This document shows positions 8,300-18,382 of a stretch of DNA of 64,000 nt, one piece after another (positions within the stretch are counted from its first letter, which is position 1; each line of letters starts with the position of its first letter). This stretch comes from Burkholderiaceae bacterium (GTDB lineage: Bacteria > Pseudomonadota > Gammaproteobacteria > Burkholderiales > Burkholderiaceae): contig CANJBQ010000001.1 in assembly GCA_947472645.1 (NCBI GenBank), positions 62,001 through 126,000 on the forward strand, read 5' to 3'. The position numbers and the translations under genes are program-made. The notes beneath the pieces were generated by a model. That model did not search any database, was not told where the DNA came from, and saw nothing but the letters and a program-made list of their open reading frames with translations.

Positions 8300-9379
8300 A
8301 TGATATTAGTGACGGGAGGGGCCGGTTTTATTGGAGGAAATTTTGTTCTCGACTGGTTACTTGGACACGATCTGGTATCCGAGCCTGAAGAGGTTCTCAA
8401 TCTTGATAAGCTCACCTATGCCGGAAATCTGGCGACCTTAGAGGCTTTAAAAGACAACCCAAGATTACAGTTTGTGCATGGGGATATCGCTGACCAGGCA
8501 CTAGTAGGTCAAATACTGCAGGAGCATCAGCCCCGAGCCATTATTCATTTTGCAGCGGAAAGTCATGTGGATCGCTCCATTCATGGACCGAGTGAATTTA
8601 TTCAGACGAATATCATCGGTACTTTTCATTTATTAGAAGCTACCCGTGCTTACTGGAGTCAGTTACCAGGGTCTGATAAAGGCCATTTTCGTTTTTTACA
8701 TGTTTCTACCGATGAAGTCTACGGAACCTTAAGTGCTACCGATGCTCCCTTTGCTGAAACCCATGCGTATGAGCCCAATAGTCCCTACGCGGCATCGAAG
8801 GCATCTTCTGATCACTTGGTCAGAGCTTGGCATCACACCTATGGCTTACCAGTACTCACCACGAATTGCTCGAATAATTATGGCCCTTATCATTTCCCAG
8901 AGAAATTGATTCCTCTATGCATTTTGAATGCGTTGAGTGGTAAACCATTGCCCATTTATGGGGACGGGCAACAAGTCCGAGATTGGTTGTATGTGAAAGA
9001 CCATTGTGCGGCGATTCGTACCGTTTTAGAAACAGGTGTACCCGGCCAAACCTATAACATCGGTGGTTGGAATGAAAAAGCCAATATTGAAGTGGTTGAG
9101 CAAATTTGCCAGATCCTAGATGAGATTCAGCCCCGGGCTGATGGGAAGTCGTATACCCTACAAATGACTTTTGTGAAGGATCGACCAGGTCATGATCGTC
9201 GTTATGCAATTGATGCTGCCAAGATTGAAAATGAATTGAATTGGAAACCCCTAGAGACTTTTGAGACGGGTATTCGTAAAACTATCCAGTGGTATCTAGA
9301 CAATCCGCAATGGGTTCAAGGAGTAGTCAGTGGCAATTATCGTCAATGGATCGATTTGCAGTATTCAACCAACAAATAA
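8300..9379 (+). CDS. rfbB: dTDP-glucose 4,6-dehydratase
   Basis: A 359-residue dehydratase for the second step of dTDP-L-rhamnose synthesis. It carries [11 protein letters not shown] near the start, [12 protein letters not shown], the STDEVYG and [15 protein letters not shown] catalytic elements, [17 protein letters not shown], and [14 protein letters not shown] near the C-terminus, all diagnostic for RfbB/RmlB. It heads a compact rfbB-rfbD-rfbA-rfbC run with gaps of 10 to 12 bases, so the four genes are very likely one operon, perhaps with gmd-fcl upstream. Confidence 0.96.
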   Translation: MILVTGGAGFIGGNFVLDWLLGHDLVSEPEEVLNLDKLTYAGNLATLEALKDNPRLQFVHGDIADQALVGQILQEHQPRAIIHFAAESHVDRSIHGPSEFIQTNIIGTFHLLEATRAYWSQLPGSDKGHFRFLHVSTDEVYGTLSATDAPFAETHAYEPNSPYAASKASSDHLVRAWHHTYGLPVLTTNCSNNYGPYHFPEKLIPLCILNALSGKPLPIYGDGQQVRDWLYVKDHCAAIRTVLETGVPGQTYNIGGWNEKANIEVVEQICQILDEIQPRADGKSYTLQMTFVKDRPGHDRRYAIDAAKIENELNWKPLETFETGIRKTIQWYLDNPQWVQGVVSGNYRQWIDLQYSTNK

Positions 9380-9391
9380 AAGAGATGACTG

Positions 9392-10321
9392 TTGAATAAG
9401 CTGGCCACGAAGATTCTTGTATTTGGTAAAAACGGTCAATTAGGACGAGCATTTCAAGACACACTGAAAGACCAAGAACAAGTGATATTTGTAGATCGAG
9501 CAATGTGTGACTTGACTCAACCCAAGCAAATAGAGTGTTTATTGGAGCAATATCAACCGCAGATGATTTTTAATGCGGCAGCCTACACGGCAGTAGATCT
9601 GGCTGAGAAAGAGCCCGAGATCGCCTTTGTCATCAATGCCACCGCACCAGAAGTCATGGCTAATTACATGAGTCGCATACATCAAGGCGTGTTAGTGCAT
9701 TTCTCCACGGATTATGTGTTTAATGGCAGTAAAACCCTCCCCTATGAAGAGACCGATACCCCAAATCCCTTGAGTCAGTATGGGAAAAGTAAATTAACTG
9801 GAGAGGTGGCCATCGAAAATATCTTTGCAACAGCTCCAAAAAATGGTGCTAATTATTTTATTTTAAGAACGAGTTGGGTCTATGGAGATGGGGCTAATTT
9901 TATTAAAACCATCCTACGACTCTTGCAAGAGAAGACTGCACTTCACGTGATTGCCGATCAGTATGGTGTGCCGACGAGTGCTGAGTGGTTGGCCAGGATT
10001 GCTGCGCATCTTGCGCACTCTTCTGCGGATTCTGGGGTTTATCACGCCGTGCCGGACGGAGAGACAACTTGGTATGCTCTAGCCTGTTTCGTAGGACAAA
10101 TAGCAAGTAGCCTTGGCATAACACTGAAAGTATTGCCCGAGCATATACAAGCAATCCCTGCCACCGATTACCCTTTGCCTGCCCCGCGACCCTACAACTC
10201 GCGGATGCAAAATCAAAAACTAAAAAATACTCTAGTAAACTTATACTCAGCAATTGAGTTTGTTGATTGGCAAATACCTGTGCAAGAGTATGTTACAAAG
10301 ATAACTCGTTCAAAAGATTAA
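9392..10321 (+). CDS. rfbD: dTDP-4-dehydrorhamnose reductase
   Basis: A 309-residue reductase that makes dTDP-L-rhamnose in the last step. The N-terminal [11 protein letters not shown] motif binds the nicotinamide cofactor; [27 protein letters not shown] and YGKSKLTGE (catalytic Tyr and Lys), and LRTSWVYG are classic RfbD/RmlD signatures. The start is TTG at 9392: the ATG at 9385 is followed by a stop after four codons and the TTG gives the normal family N-terminus. The gap from rfbB is 12 bases. Confidence 0.94.
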   Translation: MNKLATKILVFGKNGQLGRAFQDTLKDQEQVIFVDRAMCDLTQPKQIECLLEQYQPQMIFNAAAYTAVDLAEKEPEIAFVINATAPEVMANYMSRIHQGVLVHFSTDYVFNGSKTLPYEETDTPNPLSQYGKSKLTGEVAIENIFATAPKNGANYFILRTSWVYGDGANFIKTILRLLQEKTALHVIADQYGVPTSAEWLARIAAHLAHSSADSGVYHAVPDGETTWYALACFVGQIASSLGITLKVLPEHIQAIPATDYPLPAPRPYNSRMQNQKLKNTLVNLYSAIEFVDWQIPVQEYVTKITRSKD

Positions 10322-10331
10322 GTGTACCGAT

Positions 10332-11234
10332 ATGCATCTTTCCTCAAATAAGTCTCAACGTAAAGGCATTATTCTTGCTGGCGGATCTGGTACGCGCCTT
10401 TATCCCGTGACGCAGGCAATTTCTAAGCAACTCATGCCGGTGTACGACAAACCGATGGTGTATTACCCATTAACCACATTAATGTTGGCGGGGATACGTG
10501 AGATTTTACTGATTTCAACCCCGCAGGATACGCCTAGATTTCAAGAGCTTTTAGGGGATGGATCGCAGTGGGGTATCTCCATCCAGTATCAAGTGCAAGC
10601 AAGTCCAGATGGTCTGGCACAAGCCTTTGTTCTGGGGAAGTCATTTATTGGCAATTTTCATAGCACCCTCATCCTTGGCGATAATATTTTTTATGGGCAC
10701 GACTTCGCCGAACAATTAAAACGTGCAGATGTGAGTGATCAAGGTGCCACCGTATTTGCCTACCATGTTGCGGACCCACAGAGGTATGGTGTTGTAGAGT
10801 TTGATGATTCATTTAAGGCGGTTTCAATAGAAGAAAAACCTATCCAGCCGAAAAGTAATTATGCCGTCACGGGACTGTATTTTTACGACCAGCAAGTCTG
10901 TGACATTGCGGCATCGATTCAGCCTAGTGCACGGGGAGAATATGAGATCACGGATGTCAACCGCATTTACCTCGAACAACAGCAATTAAACGTCGAGATT
11001 ATGGGGCGGGGTAATGCCTGGTTGGATACCGGCACCCATGATTCACTGCATGAAGCTGCTGGATTTATATCGACATTGCAAAAGCGTCAAGGATTGATGG
11101 TGGCATGCCCTGAAGAAATTGCCTTTCATCAAGCATGGATCAGTGCACAGGATGTTGAAAAATTAGCGCATCCGCTCAAAAAAAATGCGTATGGACAATA
11201 TCTGTTACAGATGATTCAAACGCGCGTAGGATAG
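10332..11234 (+). CDS. rfbA: Glucose-1-phosphate thymidylyltransferase
   Basis: A 300-residue nucleotidyltransferase that couples glucose-1-phosphate with dTTP to dTDP-glucose, the entry step for rhamnose. [11 protein letters not shown] at about residues 17-27 is the nucleotide-binding signature; [29 protein letters not shown] and [10 protein letters not shown] are typical of RfbA/RmlA. It is third in the rfbBDAC run. Length is usual for the family. Nothing in the active site looks altered. Confidence 0.96.
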   Translation: MHLSSNKSQRKGIILAGGSGTRLYPVTQAISKQLMPVYDKPMVYYPLTTLMLAGIREILLISTPQDTPRFQELLGDGSQWGISIQYQVQASPDGLAQAFVLGKSFIGNFHSTLILGDNIFYGHDFAEQLKRADVSDQGATVFAYHVADPQRYGVVEFDDSFKAVSIEEKPIQPKSNYAVTGLYFYDQQVCDIAASIQPSARGEYEITDVNRIYLEQQQLNVEIMGRGNAWLDTGTHDSLHEAAGFISTLQKRQGLMVACPEEIAFHQAWISAQDVEKLAHPLKKNAYGQYLLQMIQTRVG

Positions 11235-11246
11235 AGACTATTCATT

Positions 11247-11807
11247 ATGGCAATTAACATACTAGCAAGCCCTGAGATACCTGATGTACTCATCATTGAG
11301 CCTAAAGTATTTAGTGATAGTAGAGGATGGTTTTATGAGTCGTTTAATCAGGAGGAGTTTTCTAAAAAAACAGGTATCATAAAACCTTTTGTGCAAGATA
11401 ATCATTCTTTCTCTAAGCAATTTATCTTAAGGGGACTGCACTATCAAACTGAATATACTCAAGGTAAGTTAGTGAGAGTGATCCATGGTCGGGTATTTGA
11501 TGTAGCGGTAGATTTACGCAGGTCTTCTAAGACATTTGGGAAGTGGACTGGTCAAGAACTCAGCGCCGAGAATCATCGTCAATTATGGATTCCAGAGGGT
11601 TTTGCACATGGGTTTGTGGTGTTATCTGAAGAGGCTCATTTTCTTTATAAAACTACTGATTATTGGCACTCTGCCAGCGAGCAATGCCTGATCTGGAATG
11701 ACCCTAGCTTAAATATTGATTGGCATTTACCAACAGGTTTTCATCCAAGCCTTAATGCTAAAGATGCCGTTGGTAAAACCTGGAAAGAAATAGTTACGTT
11801 TGCCTAA
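11247..11807 (+). CDS. rfbC: dTDP-4-dehydrorhamnose 3,5-epimerase
   Basis: A 186-residue cupin-type epimerase acting between RfbB and RfbD. The F.DSRGWFYESFN segment near the N-terminus, FVQDNHSFS, LRGLHYQ (with the catalytic His) and PEGFAHGFVVLSE are RfbC/RmlC signatures. It ends the rfbBDAC operon; about 90 bases without a gene follow before a membrane protein gene, so the operon may end here although I see no hairpin. Confidence 0.95.
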   Translation: MAINILASPEIPDVLIIEPKVFSDSRGWFYESFNQEEFSKKTGIIKPFVQDNHSFSKQFILRGLHYQTEYTQGKLVRVIHGRVFDVAVDLRRSSKTFGKWTGQELSAENHRQLWIPEGFAHGFVVLSEEAHFLYKTTDYWHSASEQCLIWNDPSLNIDWHLPTGFHPSLNAKDAVGKTWKEIVTFA

Positions 11808-11900
11808 ACACGTGTACGCGATATACAAAAACGCATGGTTCGAATCATTCAGAGTACCCACAAAAATTGAACAAGATACATTTTGTGAGATAAGTCTCCA

Positions 11901-13190
11901 GTGCATATGATAATGTTACATATGAAAGAAAACCACACTCACTCTGACATTCGCCCATTTTATTTTTGGTGTGCCTTGATCTTCTCGCTCTTGGCTACGC
12001 TAATTCATCTCTATATAATCCAGCGATATTCTAGTGAATTTCCCTACCGAGATGACTACGAGGCTATTTTTTGTTTTTTGACGCCATTTCTGAGTGGGCA
12101 TTTTCCAGATAATATCCCTCTTCTATTTAATCAAAATAATGAGCATCGTATTTTTTTAGATAACCTCATCAGTCTTTCTATGGTGAGTCTTACAGGACAC
12201 TTCAATTTTTATTGGATGATTTGGATTGGAAATATAGGCTGGTTCCTCCTCGCCATTCTATTTTGGAAATTTTCCAATAAGAATCACATTAATTTCATGG
12301 AATTCTCTCCCATTCTTATTGTGATGATGTGCTTATCGCATTATGAGTTAATGACCATGGCAATGGCTGCTGTTCAACATTATTTTCAGGTCTTCTTCTG
12401 CGTTTTATCGGTGTGGTATTTGGTATCTGGGCGCCGCTTATTTGCTCTGACCTTTTTCGTTTGTGCCATCTTTACTAGTGGAGGCGGCATTTGTCTGGTG
12501 CCTGTAATTCTTCTGTACTACCTATCCAAAAAAGAATGGCGTAATTTAGCAACAAGTGTCATTACCATTGGCATCGTTTTTATCATTTATTTTCCTTTAT
12601 TGGGTTATTTTCAACCGCCGACCCATCCTAACGTCCTACTTGCTCTACAGTCACCCCTTTATTTAATTACATATGCATTTGGATTTTTAGGGAATTTAGG
12701 CAATACCTATAAGTCTTCCATTGGTTTAGGTGTTATTTTTACTATGTACCTGATTTCTAAATGGAGATTTTTATCGATAAGATATCCATTTTTATTTTGG
12801 TTAATGGCTTATCTCTTGGTAACAGCCATGACAAATGCTATCACTAGAGGTGGCTTAGGGATTAGAACAGGGCAAGGTAGTCGCTATACAATTTACTCCA
12901 TCATCTTTTTTTTCATTGTGTACTGTTCATTCCTTTTAAGTGCCTCGTCGGCAAAAAAAAGAATGTATGTAGCCAATATGTCTTTTGTACTGTCGCTCGG
13001 AATTTTTGCATACTGGTTTCAACACGGACAAGAAAATATCGCCTGGCGGTATGAGGATTTAGAAAGTGGAGTCATTCAACATCCCACTCCAGAATTCGCT
13101 GTATCCACCTTAAAGGGTGCAGCAGACCTTGGTTATTACTATCCAAGTAAAACTTTGTCGCCAGCGATAGAGTCAAAGGCGGATAAATGA
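11901..13190 (+). CDS. Multispanning membrane protein, possible GT-C-type glycosyltransferase
   Basis: A 429-residue protein with about nine to eleven hydrophobic segments. The first (about residues 16-40) is followed by a periplasmic-type loop with FPYRDDYEAIF and NNEHRIFLDN, an acidic pair plus NEHR pattern seen in membrane glycosyltransferases of the GtrII/GT-C kind. It overlaps the next gene by four bases (ATGA), and that gene encodes a GtrB-like transferase, so the pair probably moves a sugar onto undecaprenyl phosphate and then onto O-antigen. The function is inferred from topology and neighbourhood. An in-frame ATG at 11910 or 11922 could also be the start. Confidence 0.55.
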   Translation: MHMIMLHMKENHTHSDIRPFYFWCALIFSLLATLIHLYIIQRYSSEFPYRDDYEAIFCFLTPFLSGHFPDNIPLLFNQNNEHRIFLDNLISLSMVSLTGHFNFYWMIWIGNIGWFLLAILFWKFSNKNHINFMEFSPILIVMMCLSHYELMTMAMAAVQHYFQVFFCVLSVWYLVSGRRLFALTFFVCAIFTSGGGICLVPVILLYYLSKKEWRNLATSVITIGIVFIIYFPLLGYFQPPTHPNVLLALQSPLYLITYAFGFLGNLGNTYKSSIGLGVIFTMYLISKWRFLSIRYPFLFWLMAYLLVTAMTNAITRGGLGIRTGQGSRYTIYSIIFFFIVYCSFLLSASSAKKRMYVANMSFVLSLGIFAYWFQHGQENIAWRYEDLESGVIQHPTPEFAVSTLKGAADLGYYYPSKTLSPAIESKADK

Positions 13191-14176
13191 ATATATTCAC
13201 AACTACTCCTCCCATTTTATTGATCTCGGTAGTCATACCTGTTTATAGAGGCGAGAGGAGCCTTCCAAGTTTAATTGAAGAACTGTCATTTTTTGTGGAG
13301 GGACCATGTACGACCTCTCAAGGTGTTAAGTATGCAATTAACGAAGTACTTCTTGTGCATGATTGCGGACCTGATCGATCAGATGTCGTATTAGAAGAGC
13401 TCTCTCGCCAATACCCATTTGTAAAACCCATCTGGTTATCGCGCAACTTCGGCCAACATGCGGCAACCTTATCTGGTATGGCAAGCGCAACTGGTCATTG
13501 GGTTATTACTATGGATGAGGATGGTCAACAAAATCCTAATGAAATTAGTAATATGCTGGATATTGCTATCGGTGGTAAATTCCAGATTGTTTACGCACAA
13601 CCTTTAAACCAAGCCCCGCACGGTATCCTGCGAAATTTTTGTAGTCAATTAGCCAAGAGGATCGCCCTGAATTTTTTAGGAGCGCAATATAAGGCTGGTG
13701 TATTTAATAGTTTTCGCTTAATTGATGGAGAAATTGCTAGAATTATTGCGGCCTATTGTGGTAACGGTGTTTATCTAGACGTGGCATTGTTTTGGATCGC
13801 GAATCGCATAGGATTTGCCCCTATTATGTTGCGAGGTGAATCGCGACCATCTAGTTATTCCTTTGGGATGTTGCTGAACCATTTTTGGAGAATGGTCCTC
13901 ACTTCAGGAACGCGCCCTCTACGAGTGATAACTATTTTGGGTGGAGCTTCCTTTTTACTATCGTTAATTTTGTTAGGTTACGCGTTTTACTCGAAGTTTG
14001 TAGAGACTACACCAGTTCAAGGTTGGACATCTTTACTTATAATCATTTCTTTCTTTTCAGGCCTAATTATGGTTTCTTTGGGTGTGGTAGCAGAATATTT
14101 GGCCTTGACCACTGGCATCGTGATGGGTAAACCGTTGTATGTTGTTACCTCAAAGCCGACTAGACCATCCCAATAA
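13187..14176 (+). CDS. GtrB/DPM1-like family 2 glycosyltransferase with C-terminal membrane segments
   Basis: A 329-residue GT2 enzyme. VVIPVYRGERSLPSLIEEL opens the GT-A fold, the metal-binding MDEDGQQNP lies at about 109-117, and two hydrophobic segments lie at about 245-265 and 275-300. This layout matches enzymes that load a sugar onto undecaprenyl phosphate (GtrB, ArnC). Translation is probably coupled to the preceding membrane protein (ATGA overlap). No GtrA-type flippase is visible beside it. The sugar is unknown. Confidence 0.8.
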   Translation: MNIFTTTPPILLISVVIPVYRGERSLPSLIEELSFFVEGPCTTSQGVKYAINEVLLVHDCGPDRSDVVLEELSRQYPFVKPIWLSRNFGQHAATLSGMASATGHWVITMDEDGQQNPNEISNMLDIAIGGKFQIVYAQPLNQAPHGILRNFCSQLAKRIALNFLGAQYKAGVFNSFRLIDGEIARIIAAYCGNGVYLDVALFWIANRIGFAPIMLRGESRPSSYSFGMLLNHFWRMVLTSGTRPLRVITILGGASFLLSLILLGYAFYSKFVETTPVQGWTSLLIIISFFSGLIMVSLGVVAEYLALTTGIVMGKPLYVVTSKPTRPSQ

Positions 14177-14178
14177 AT

Positions 14179-15141
14179 ATGTCCTTAGTATGGGTAATCG
14201 GTAGTGGCGGTCTTCTAGGGCAAGCCTTAATTTCTGAGCTTAGTAACTCCCCAGTAGATTTGTTTGACCCGGGAGTGAAGTTTAATTGGGGTAATCAAAA
14301 TAAAGTATGCGAACAATTACGACAGGCAGCGCTGCATTTTTGTACAAAAGCTGCTCATCGTCCCTGGACAATCTATTGGGTGGCAGGCATTGGCAACATG
14401 CACAGTTTAGAAGAGGATTTGCAGGAAGAAACCCACGTACTAGAGCGCTTTATTTCTACATTACTGCAAATGGTAGACCTGCCACTAAACCTGGGAACAT
14501 TTATATTTGCAAGTTCTGCTGGAGCAATCTATGCAGGTATACAAAAGGGCGTAATTACTGAATCCACACCGCCGGCCCCAATCAATGCCTATGGCAGAAT
14601 CAAATTAGTACAAGAATCGCTGATTAATACGCTTAACAAAAATAGTCATGGAGCTAGGGTCATTACATGTCGGATCTCGACAATTTATGGATTTAAAAAT
14701 ATAACTGGAAAACAACAAGGTTTACTTTCAGAAATTGCTCGCCGAATTATATCCAATCAAGTGATTCATATTTATGTACCGCTGGAAACGATGCGAGATT
14801 TTATTACAGCGAAGGATGCGGCAAATAAAATGATATGTACAACGCAGCAATTTGAAAAAATTCCTGGAGTATATTTAAAAATCATTGCTTCAGAAGCCTC
14901 AATTTCCATTGCACAAATTCTAGCTATTTTTAAAAGGATATGTAAGCGTAAATTGAGAGTGGTTACACAAGCTGACCTACGAAGTGCGCAATATCAGCGG
15001 GTTGTGCAATTTAAGTCGGAAATTGCGATAGTAAATGAGAATATAAATCGAACCAATATTGTCGAAGGAATTGCAGACCTATTAGCAGCTATTAGAGAAG
15101 ATGTTACAAAACATCGTAATCAATCTTCTCGAGGCCATTAA
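14179..15141 (+). CDS. NAD(P)-dependent epimerase/dehydratase family protein
   Basis: A 320-residue extended SDR. GSGGLLGQALISEL near the N-terminus is a slightly atypical Rossmann glycine motif, FASSAGAIYAG carries the catalytic Ser region, and YGRIKLVQE supplies Tyr-x-x-x-Lys. The middle matches the nucleotide-sugar epimerase pattern CRISTIYGF and a late RDFI motif. It starts two bases after the GtrB-like gene and is likely in the same operon, so it may make the sugar that the pair transfers. Substrate not determinable. Confidence 0.72.
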   Translation: MSLVWVIGSGGLLGQALISELSNSPVDLFDPGVKFNWGNQNKVCEQLRQAALHFCTKAAHRPWTIYWVAGIGNMHSLEEDLQEETHVLERFISTLLQMVDLPLNLGTFIFASSAGAIYAGIQKGVITESTPPAPINAYGRIKLVQESLINTLNKNSHGARVITCRISTIYGFKNITGKQQGLLSEIARRIISNQVIHIYVPLETMRDFITAKDAANKMICTTQQFEKIPGVYLKIIASEASISIAQILAIFKRICKRKLRVVTQADLRSAQYQRVVQFKSEIAIVNENINRTNIVEGIADLLAAIREDVTKHRNQSSRGH

Positions 15142-15302
15142 ATTGAAATCACTTTAGAAGATTAATTCAATCGAGAATTCCAATCAAATGAACAATGATT
15201 TAGTTTTCCTCTGCAATGTATAGGTGAGATTGGAATAGGTAATTTTGAAACTTGAAGACTAGCTCTGGATGATAAACTGTTATCAACCAGCTCACTAGAG
15301 AA

Positions 15303-16652
15303 ATGGATTTCCGATTGAATTATTTGCGACCTGAGAGAGGTGCCTATTTGACAAATTGGCAACGATCTCTTTTTTTGGGATTGTTTTTTATTTTATTCTC
15401 TACATGGATAATTCCTGGGAGTATTTCTGTACGTTATTTCTGCTTATGCGTCGGTTGTTTTATGACAATTAGGGCGTTAGTTAAGGATGCCCAATTTTTC
15501 CGAGCAGCCATCAAAAATACTGCGCTAATATCAACTGTACTATTTTTCTCATGGGTCATCTTTCACTATTTTTATGTAACAGAGGATAAAACTAATGCCT
15601 TTCTGGAACTGACAAAAATTCATAAAAGAGCTTTTCTAGGCGCTGTTTTTGCTGTGGGTTTTGCGTATGTCCTGATTCAATATTCTGTGAAAACCACCCA
15701 AGTAATTTTCTTATCGGTACTGAGCAGCATTTCGATCACATACTTCGTTTCCACCTTTGTATTTCAGACGAGTGCTTGGTGGACTTATAAAAACCCTGGA
15801 GACTTGTATATACCTAAATATATTTTTGTGTTTTTTTGTACATTTTCATTTGCATGGATGGCTTATGTCGTTCATGACTTACTAAGAAAAGAGCTGGGTT
15901 TTTTACCTTTATTAATACCCTTGGCGGTGATCGGTCTAACTTTTTATGATTTCTATGATTTGCAGGCTAAGAATGGATTCCTCTATCTTGCACTAATTAG
16001 TTTCGGGTTGCTATGTTTAGTTCTTTTTCAAGTTTCAACATATAGTAAGAGATTTTTGGTTTGTCTATTAATTACTATATCCATTGGAACGTTTTTTATA
16101 GTTAAGCATGTGCAACAACAACCCACCTGGATCAATATGCTAGAAGATGCTCAAATAGCATTGCAAACAGACCAATTTTTAAATTGGAAATATAAAGAAG
16201 GTCAGACAGAACTACCTGAAAATATGTATCACAGGAAGGTAAGTAGTACAACATATGTGAGAGTCGCTTGGTTTAAGGAAGGTGTCAAGCTTGTACCTAA
16301 ATATCCTTTAGGGCATGGTTTAGTGCAAGATTCATTTAAATACCTTGCTTTAAAAGAATGGCCGGACTCTGATTTAACCCATACGCATTCGGGTTGGTTG
16401 GATTTAACACTCGGTTTTGGTATCCCTGGTTCCCTCTTGTTGATCTTAGCAATTGTGATGGCTTTTAAGCAGTGTATGAAGAGTAATAATTATTATGCGA
16501 GGGGTGGCATCGTGGTACTACCCATATTATCTTTCGTTTTTCTTACTTCGGAGACTTGTGAGAAGCTTAGTTTTGAGTTTTTTGTTTTTATGATCGTATT
16601 TTTTGCTACGGTTTCAATGCCTATCCGTGATCAAATCAAGTTTGCTAAATGA
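15303..16652 (+). CDS. O-antigen ligase/polymerase family membrane protein (WaaL/Wzy-like)
   Basis: A 449-residue protein with about ten to twelve membrane segments and a larger periplasmic loop around residues 265-360. The loop contains YPLGHGLVQDS and ends with DLTHTHSGWLDLTLGFGIPGSLLL, the HxxxLD-like motif typical of the Wzy_C/O-antigen ligase family. Such proteins join or polymerise undecaprenyl-linked glycan at the periplasmic face. A second member lies at 20938-22305. Its 3' end overlaps the convergent gene by 22 bases. Ligase versus polymerase cannot be settled by sequence. Confidence 0.75.
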   Translation: MDFRLNYLRPERGAYLTNWQRSLFLGLFFILFSTWIIPGSISVRYFCLCVGCFMTIRALVKDAQFFRAAIKNTALISTVLFFSWVIFHYFYVTEDKTNAFLELTKIHKRAFLGAVFAVGFAYVLIQYSVKTTQVIFLSVLSSISITYFVSTFVFQTSAWWTYKNPGDLYIPKYIFVFFCTFSFAWMAYVVHDLLRKELGFLPLLIPLAVIGLTFYDFYDLQAKNGFLYLALISFGLLCLVLFQVSTYSKRFLVCLLITISIGTFFIVKHVQQQPTWINMLEDAQIALQTDQFLNWKYKEGQTELPENMYHRKVSSTTYVRVAWFKEGVKLVPKYPLGHGLVQDSFKYLALKEWPDSDLTHTHSGWLDLTLGFGIPGSLLLILAIVMAFKQCMKSNNYYARGGIVVLPILSFVFLTSETCEKLSFEFFVFMIVFFATVSMPIRDQIKFAK

Positions 16653-17671
16653 GAGATTGCTTGATGGGATCTTAATTGGTTGCTTTTTTCGAGCCTTTGC
16701 ATGCGAGTGTAAAACGATGCATTAAATATGTTTTGGTGGTACTGAAGATAGTTTTTCTGCACATCTTGAATTATCATTGGAAGATCTTCAATGTTACCCC
16801 AAAGAATAAAGTTACTGTATCTACAGTACTCTTTCAGTGGAGCATTTTCTGAGATGACAATAACGCCGCATCTCAACGCTGCAAGTATGCGAAGTTCCTC
16901 CAGAGTGTCGTGGTGGTCCGTTTGACGGATATTAATTAATATTTTTGTGTTGAGATACACTTCTTCGAGATTTTTAAATCTATGATTGATATTTTGAAAA
17001 GGGATTTTATACTCGCGGAGTTTTTCTAAAAACTGACGTCTGCGGGCTTGATTCGTGTCACGAAATAATGTGATGGTATTAATTTGGCGATGCGTCTTTG
17101 AGATTAGTTGCGTATTGAGTGGATATAAAGTTGGTGAGATGACACATACTTTCTGCAAATAGTCATTAAAGAGTTTGCTATCTCGAATGTGTTTGAAATT
17201 TGGTCGACTATATTCCATAATGAGATCGTAATTGATTAATTTGGCCTGATTTTGTATACGTACTAAATAAAAATCATGCGTATTGTGTATTCTTGTTGTG
17301 CTCAAGGGAGCATCTGCAGATCCCCTCCCACCTGGTTTAACGAGGGTATGCTCCACCTGGAAAACCAATTTTTTTTGTATATTTTTCTTTATAAAAATAT
17401 CTTCGTCAATCCCTAAGGTAAAAGTATGAGCTGGTATTTCTAAAGGTAGTTGGGAAATGCTATCAATACATAACTGAGTGACAAAGTTGTAATATTCTCT
17501 TAGCCCAAGATCAAAATGAGGATCGATGATAAGTCGATGGTGATGTACCTTGATTGTTTTGTACTTCCGATTTTTAAGTAGTTGGATGAGGTGCTTAATT
17601 ATCATAAAAAGCGTTTTATAACTTATGCTTATTGCGTTGATAAAATTCTTCATAAGGGTATTGTTTTTCAT
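16631..17671 (-). CDS. Putative glycosyltransferase, GT-B-like
   Basis: A 346-residue protein. The C-terminal third contains KILINIRQTDHHDTLEELR followed by ALRCGVIVISENAPLKEY, which resembles the nucleotide-sugar-binding glutamate motif and following loop of GT-B glycosyltransferases. The N-terminal part is divergent, with a conspicuous VEHTLVKPGGRG stretch. The 5' end overlaps the upstream gene by 56 bases if the first ATG is used; an ATG at 17653 would reduce this to 38. It converges with, and overlaps by 22 bases, the membrane protein gene on the other strand. Acceptor and donor unknown. Confidence 0.55.
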   Translation of the reverse strand: MKNNTLMKNFINAISISYKTLFMIIKHLIQLLKNRKYKTIKVHHHRLIIDPHFDLGLREYYNFVTQLCIDSISQLPLEIPAHTFTLGIDEDIFIKKNIQKKLVFQVEHTLVKPGGRGSADAPLSTTRIHNTHDFYLVRIQNQAKLINYDLIMEYSRPNFKHIRDSKLFNDYLQKVCVISPTLYPLNTQLISKTHRQINTITLFRDTNQARRRQFLEKLREYKIPFQNINHRFKNLEEVYLNTKILINIRQTDHHDTLEELRILAALRCGVIVISENAPLKEYCRYSNFILWGNIEDLPMIIQDVQKNYLQYHQNIFNASFYTRMQRLEKSNQLRSHQAISHLANLI

Positions 17672-18371
17672 CGGGCAATATTTTTTTTACTCGATTATCA
17701 AACATACCCTTAAACCCTCCAAGTAAACTGCGCTGGTATTTGCTTTCTTTAATAAATTCGCGATTAAATTTAGAATATTGTCTGATACCTTTTTTAAATC
17801 CTTCATCCGCCAAATTGGACCCGGTATTTTCAAGGAAGCCAACCTCGACAGAAGGGATCTCCTTCCCGAAGGTTTGGTGGAATCGCCAAACAAAGTCACC
17901 ATCCTCTTCACCAATGCCTAAAAGCCTTTCGTCAAAAAATCCAACTTGGAATAAATCGGTTTTGCTTATCATGAAATGGGAAAAAGTACCGTTGAGCTTG
18001 AATGTGCCAAATTGTTTTTCAAGGATCGTCTCAAGAGCATCAAAGAATCCTTCGTCATTGCCTTGATGAATCGTGATGTCGTCATTTAATAGTAAAACCT
18101 GTTCATGGCTCGCGCATAGAATCCCGCGGTTCCACAATTTAGCTAAGGACTGAAAATTAGCGAAGATCGTAGGAAAGCAATTATTCTGTTTACTGATAAA
18201 CTGTAAGAGATCAGCGCGATATTCTTCATTAAATGAGTTGTTTGCTCTACCATTGACCATGACAATAATCTCGATTGAGGGCCTTTGCGTTTTAATCGCA
18301 GTGATTAATGGAATGAGACATTCCTTAAAGCGCTTATCAAATGTGGTGATCACAACAGAGTATTTAAGCAT
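17616..18371 (-). CDS. Family 2-like glycosyltransferase
   Basis: A 251-residue GT-A-type enzyme. YSVVITTFDKRFKECLIPL opens the fold, IVMVNGRAN follows the second strand, and LLLNDDITI has an Asp-Asp pair in the metal-site position. GIGEEDGDFVWRFH fits the acceptor-binding ED motif of GT2 enzymes. It is the first gene of a two-gene minus-strand unit with the GT-B-like gene that overlaps its 3' end. It starts 11 bases from the divergent GT10 gene, so the two share a very short promoter region. Confidence 0.7.
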   Translation of the reverse strand: MLKYSVVITTFDKRFKECLIPLITAIKTQRPSIEIIVMVNGRANNSFNEEYRADLLQFISKQNNCFPTIFANFQSLAKLWNRGILCASHEQVLLLNDDITIHQGNDEGFFDALETILEKQFGTFKLNGTFSHFMISKTDLFQVGFFDERLLGIGEEDGDFVWRFHQTFGKEIPSVEVGFLENTGSNLADEGFKKGIRQYSKFNREFIKESKYQRSLLGGFKGMFDNRVKKILPDEKQYPYEEFYQRNKHKL

Positions 18372-18382
18372 ATAAGTATTTT

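Noticed and set aside
8856..9209. Minus-strand 117-codon frame inside rfbB
   Set aside because: Lies entirely within a well-supported gene and has no family features.
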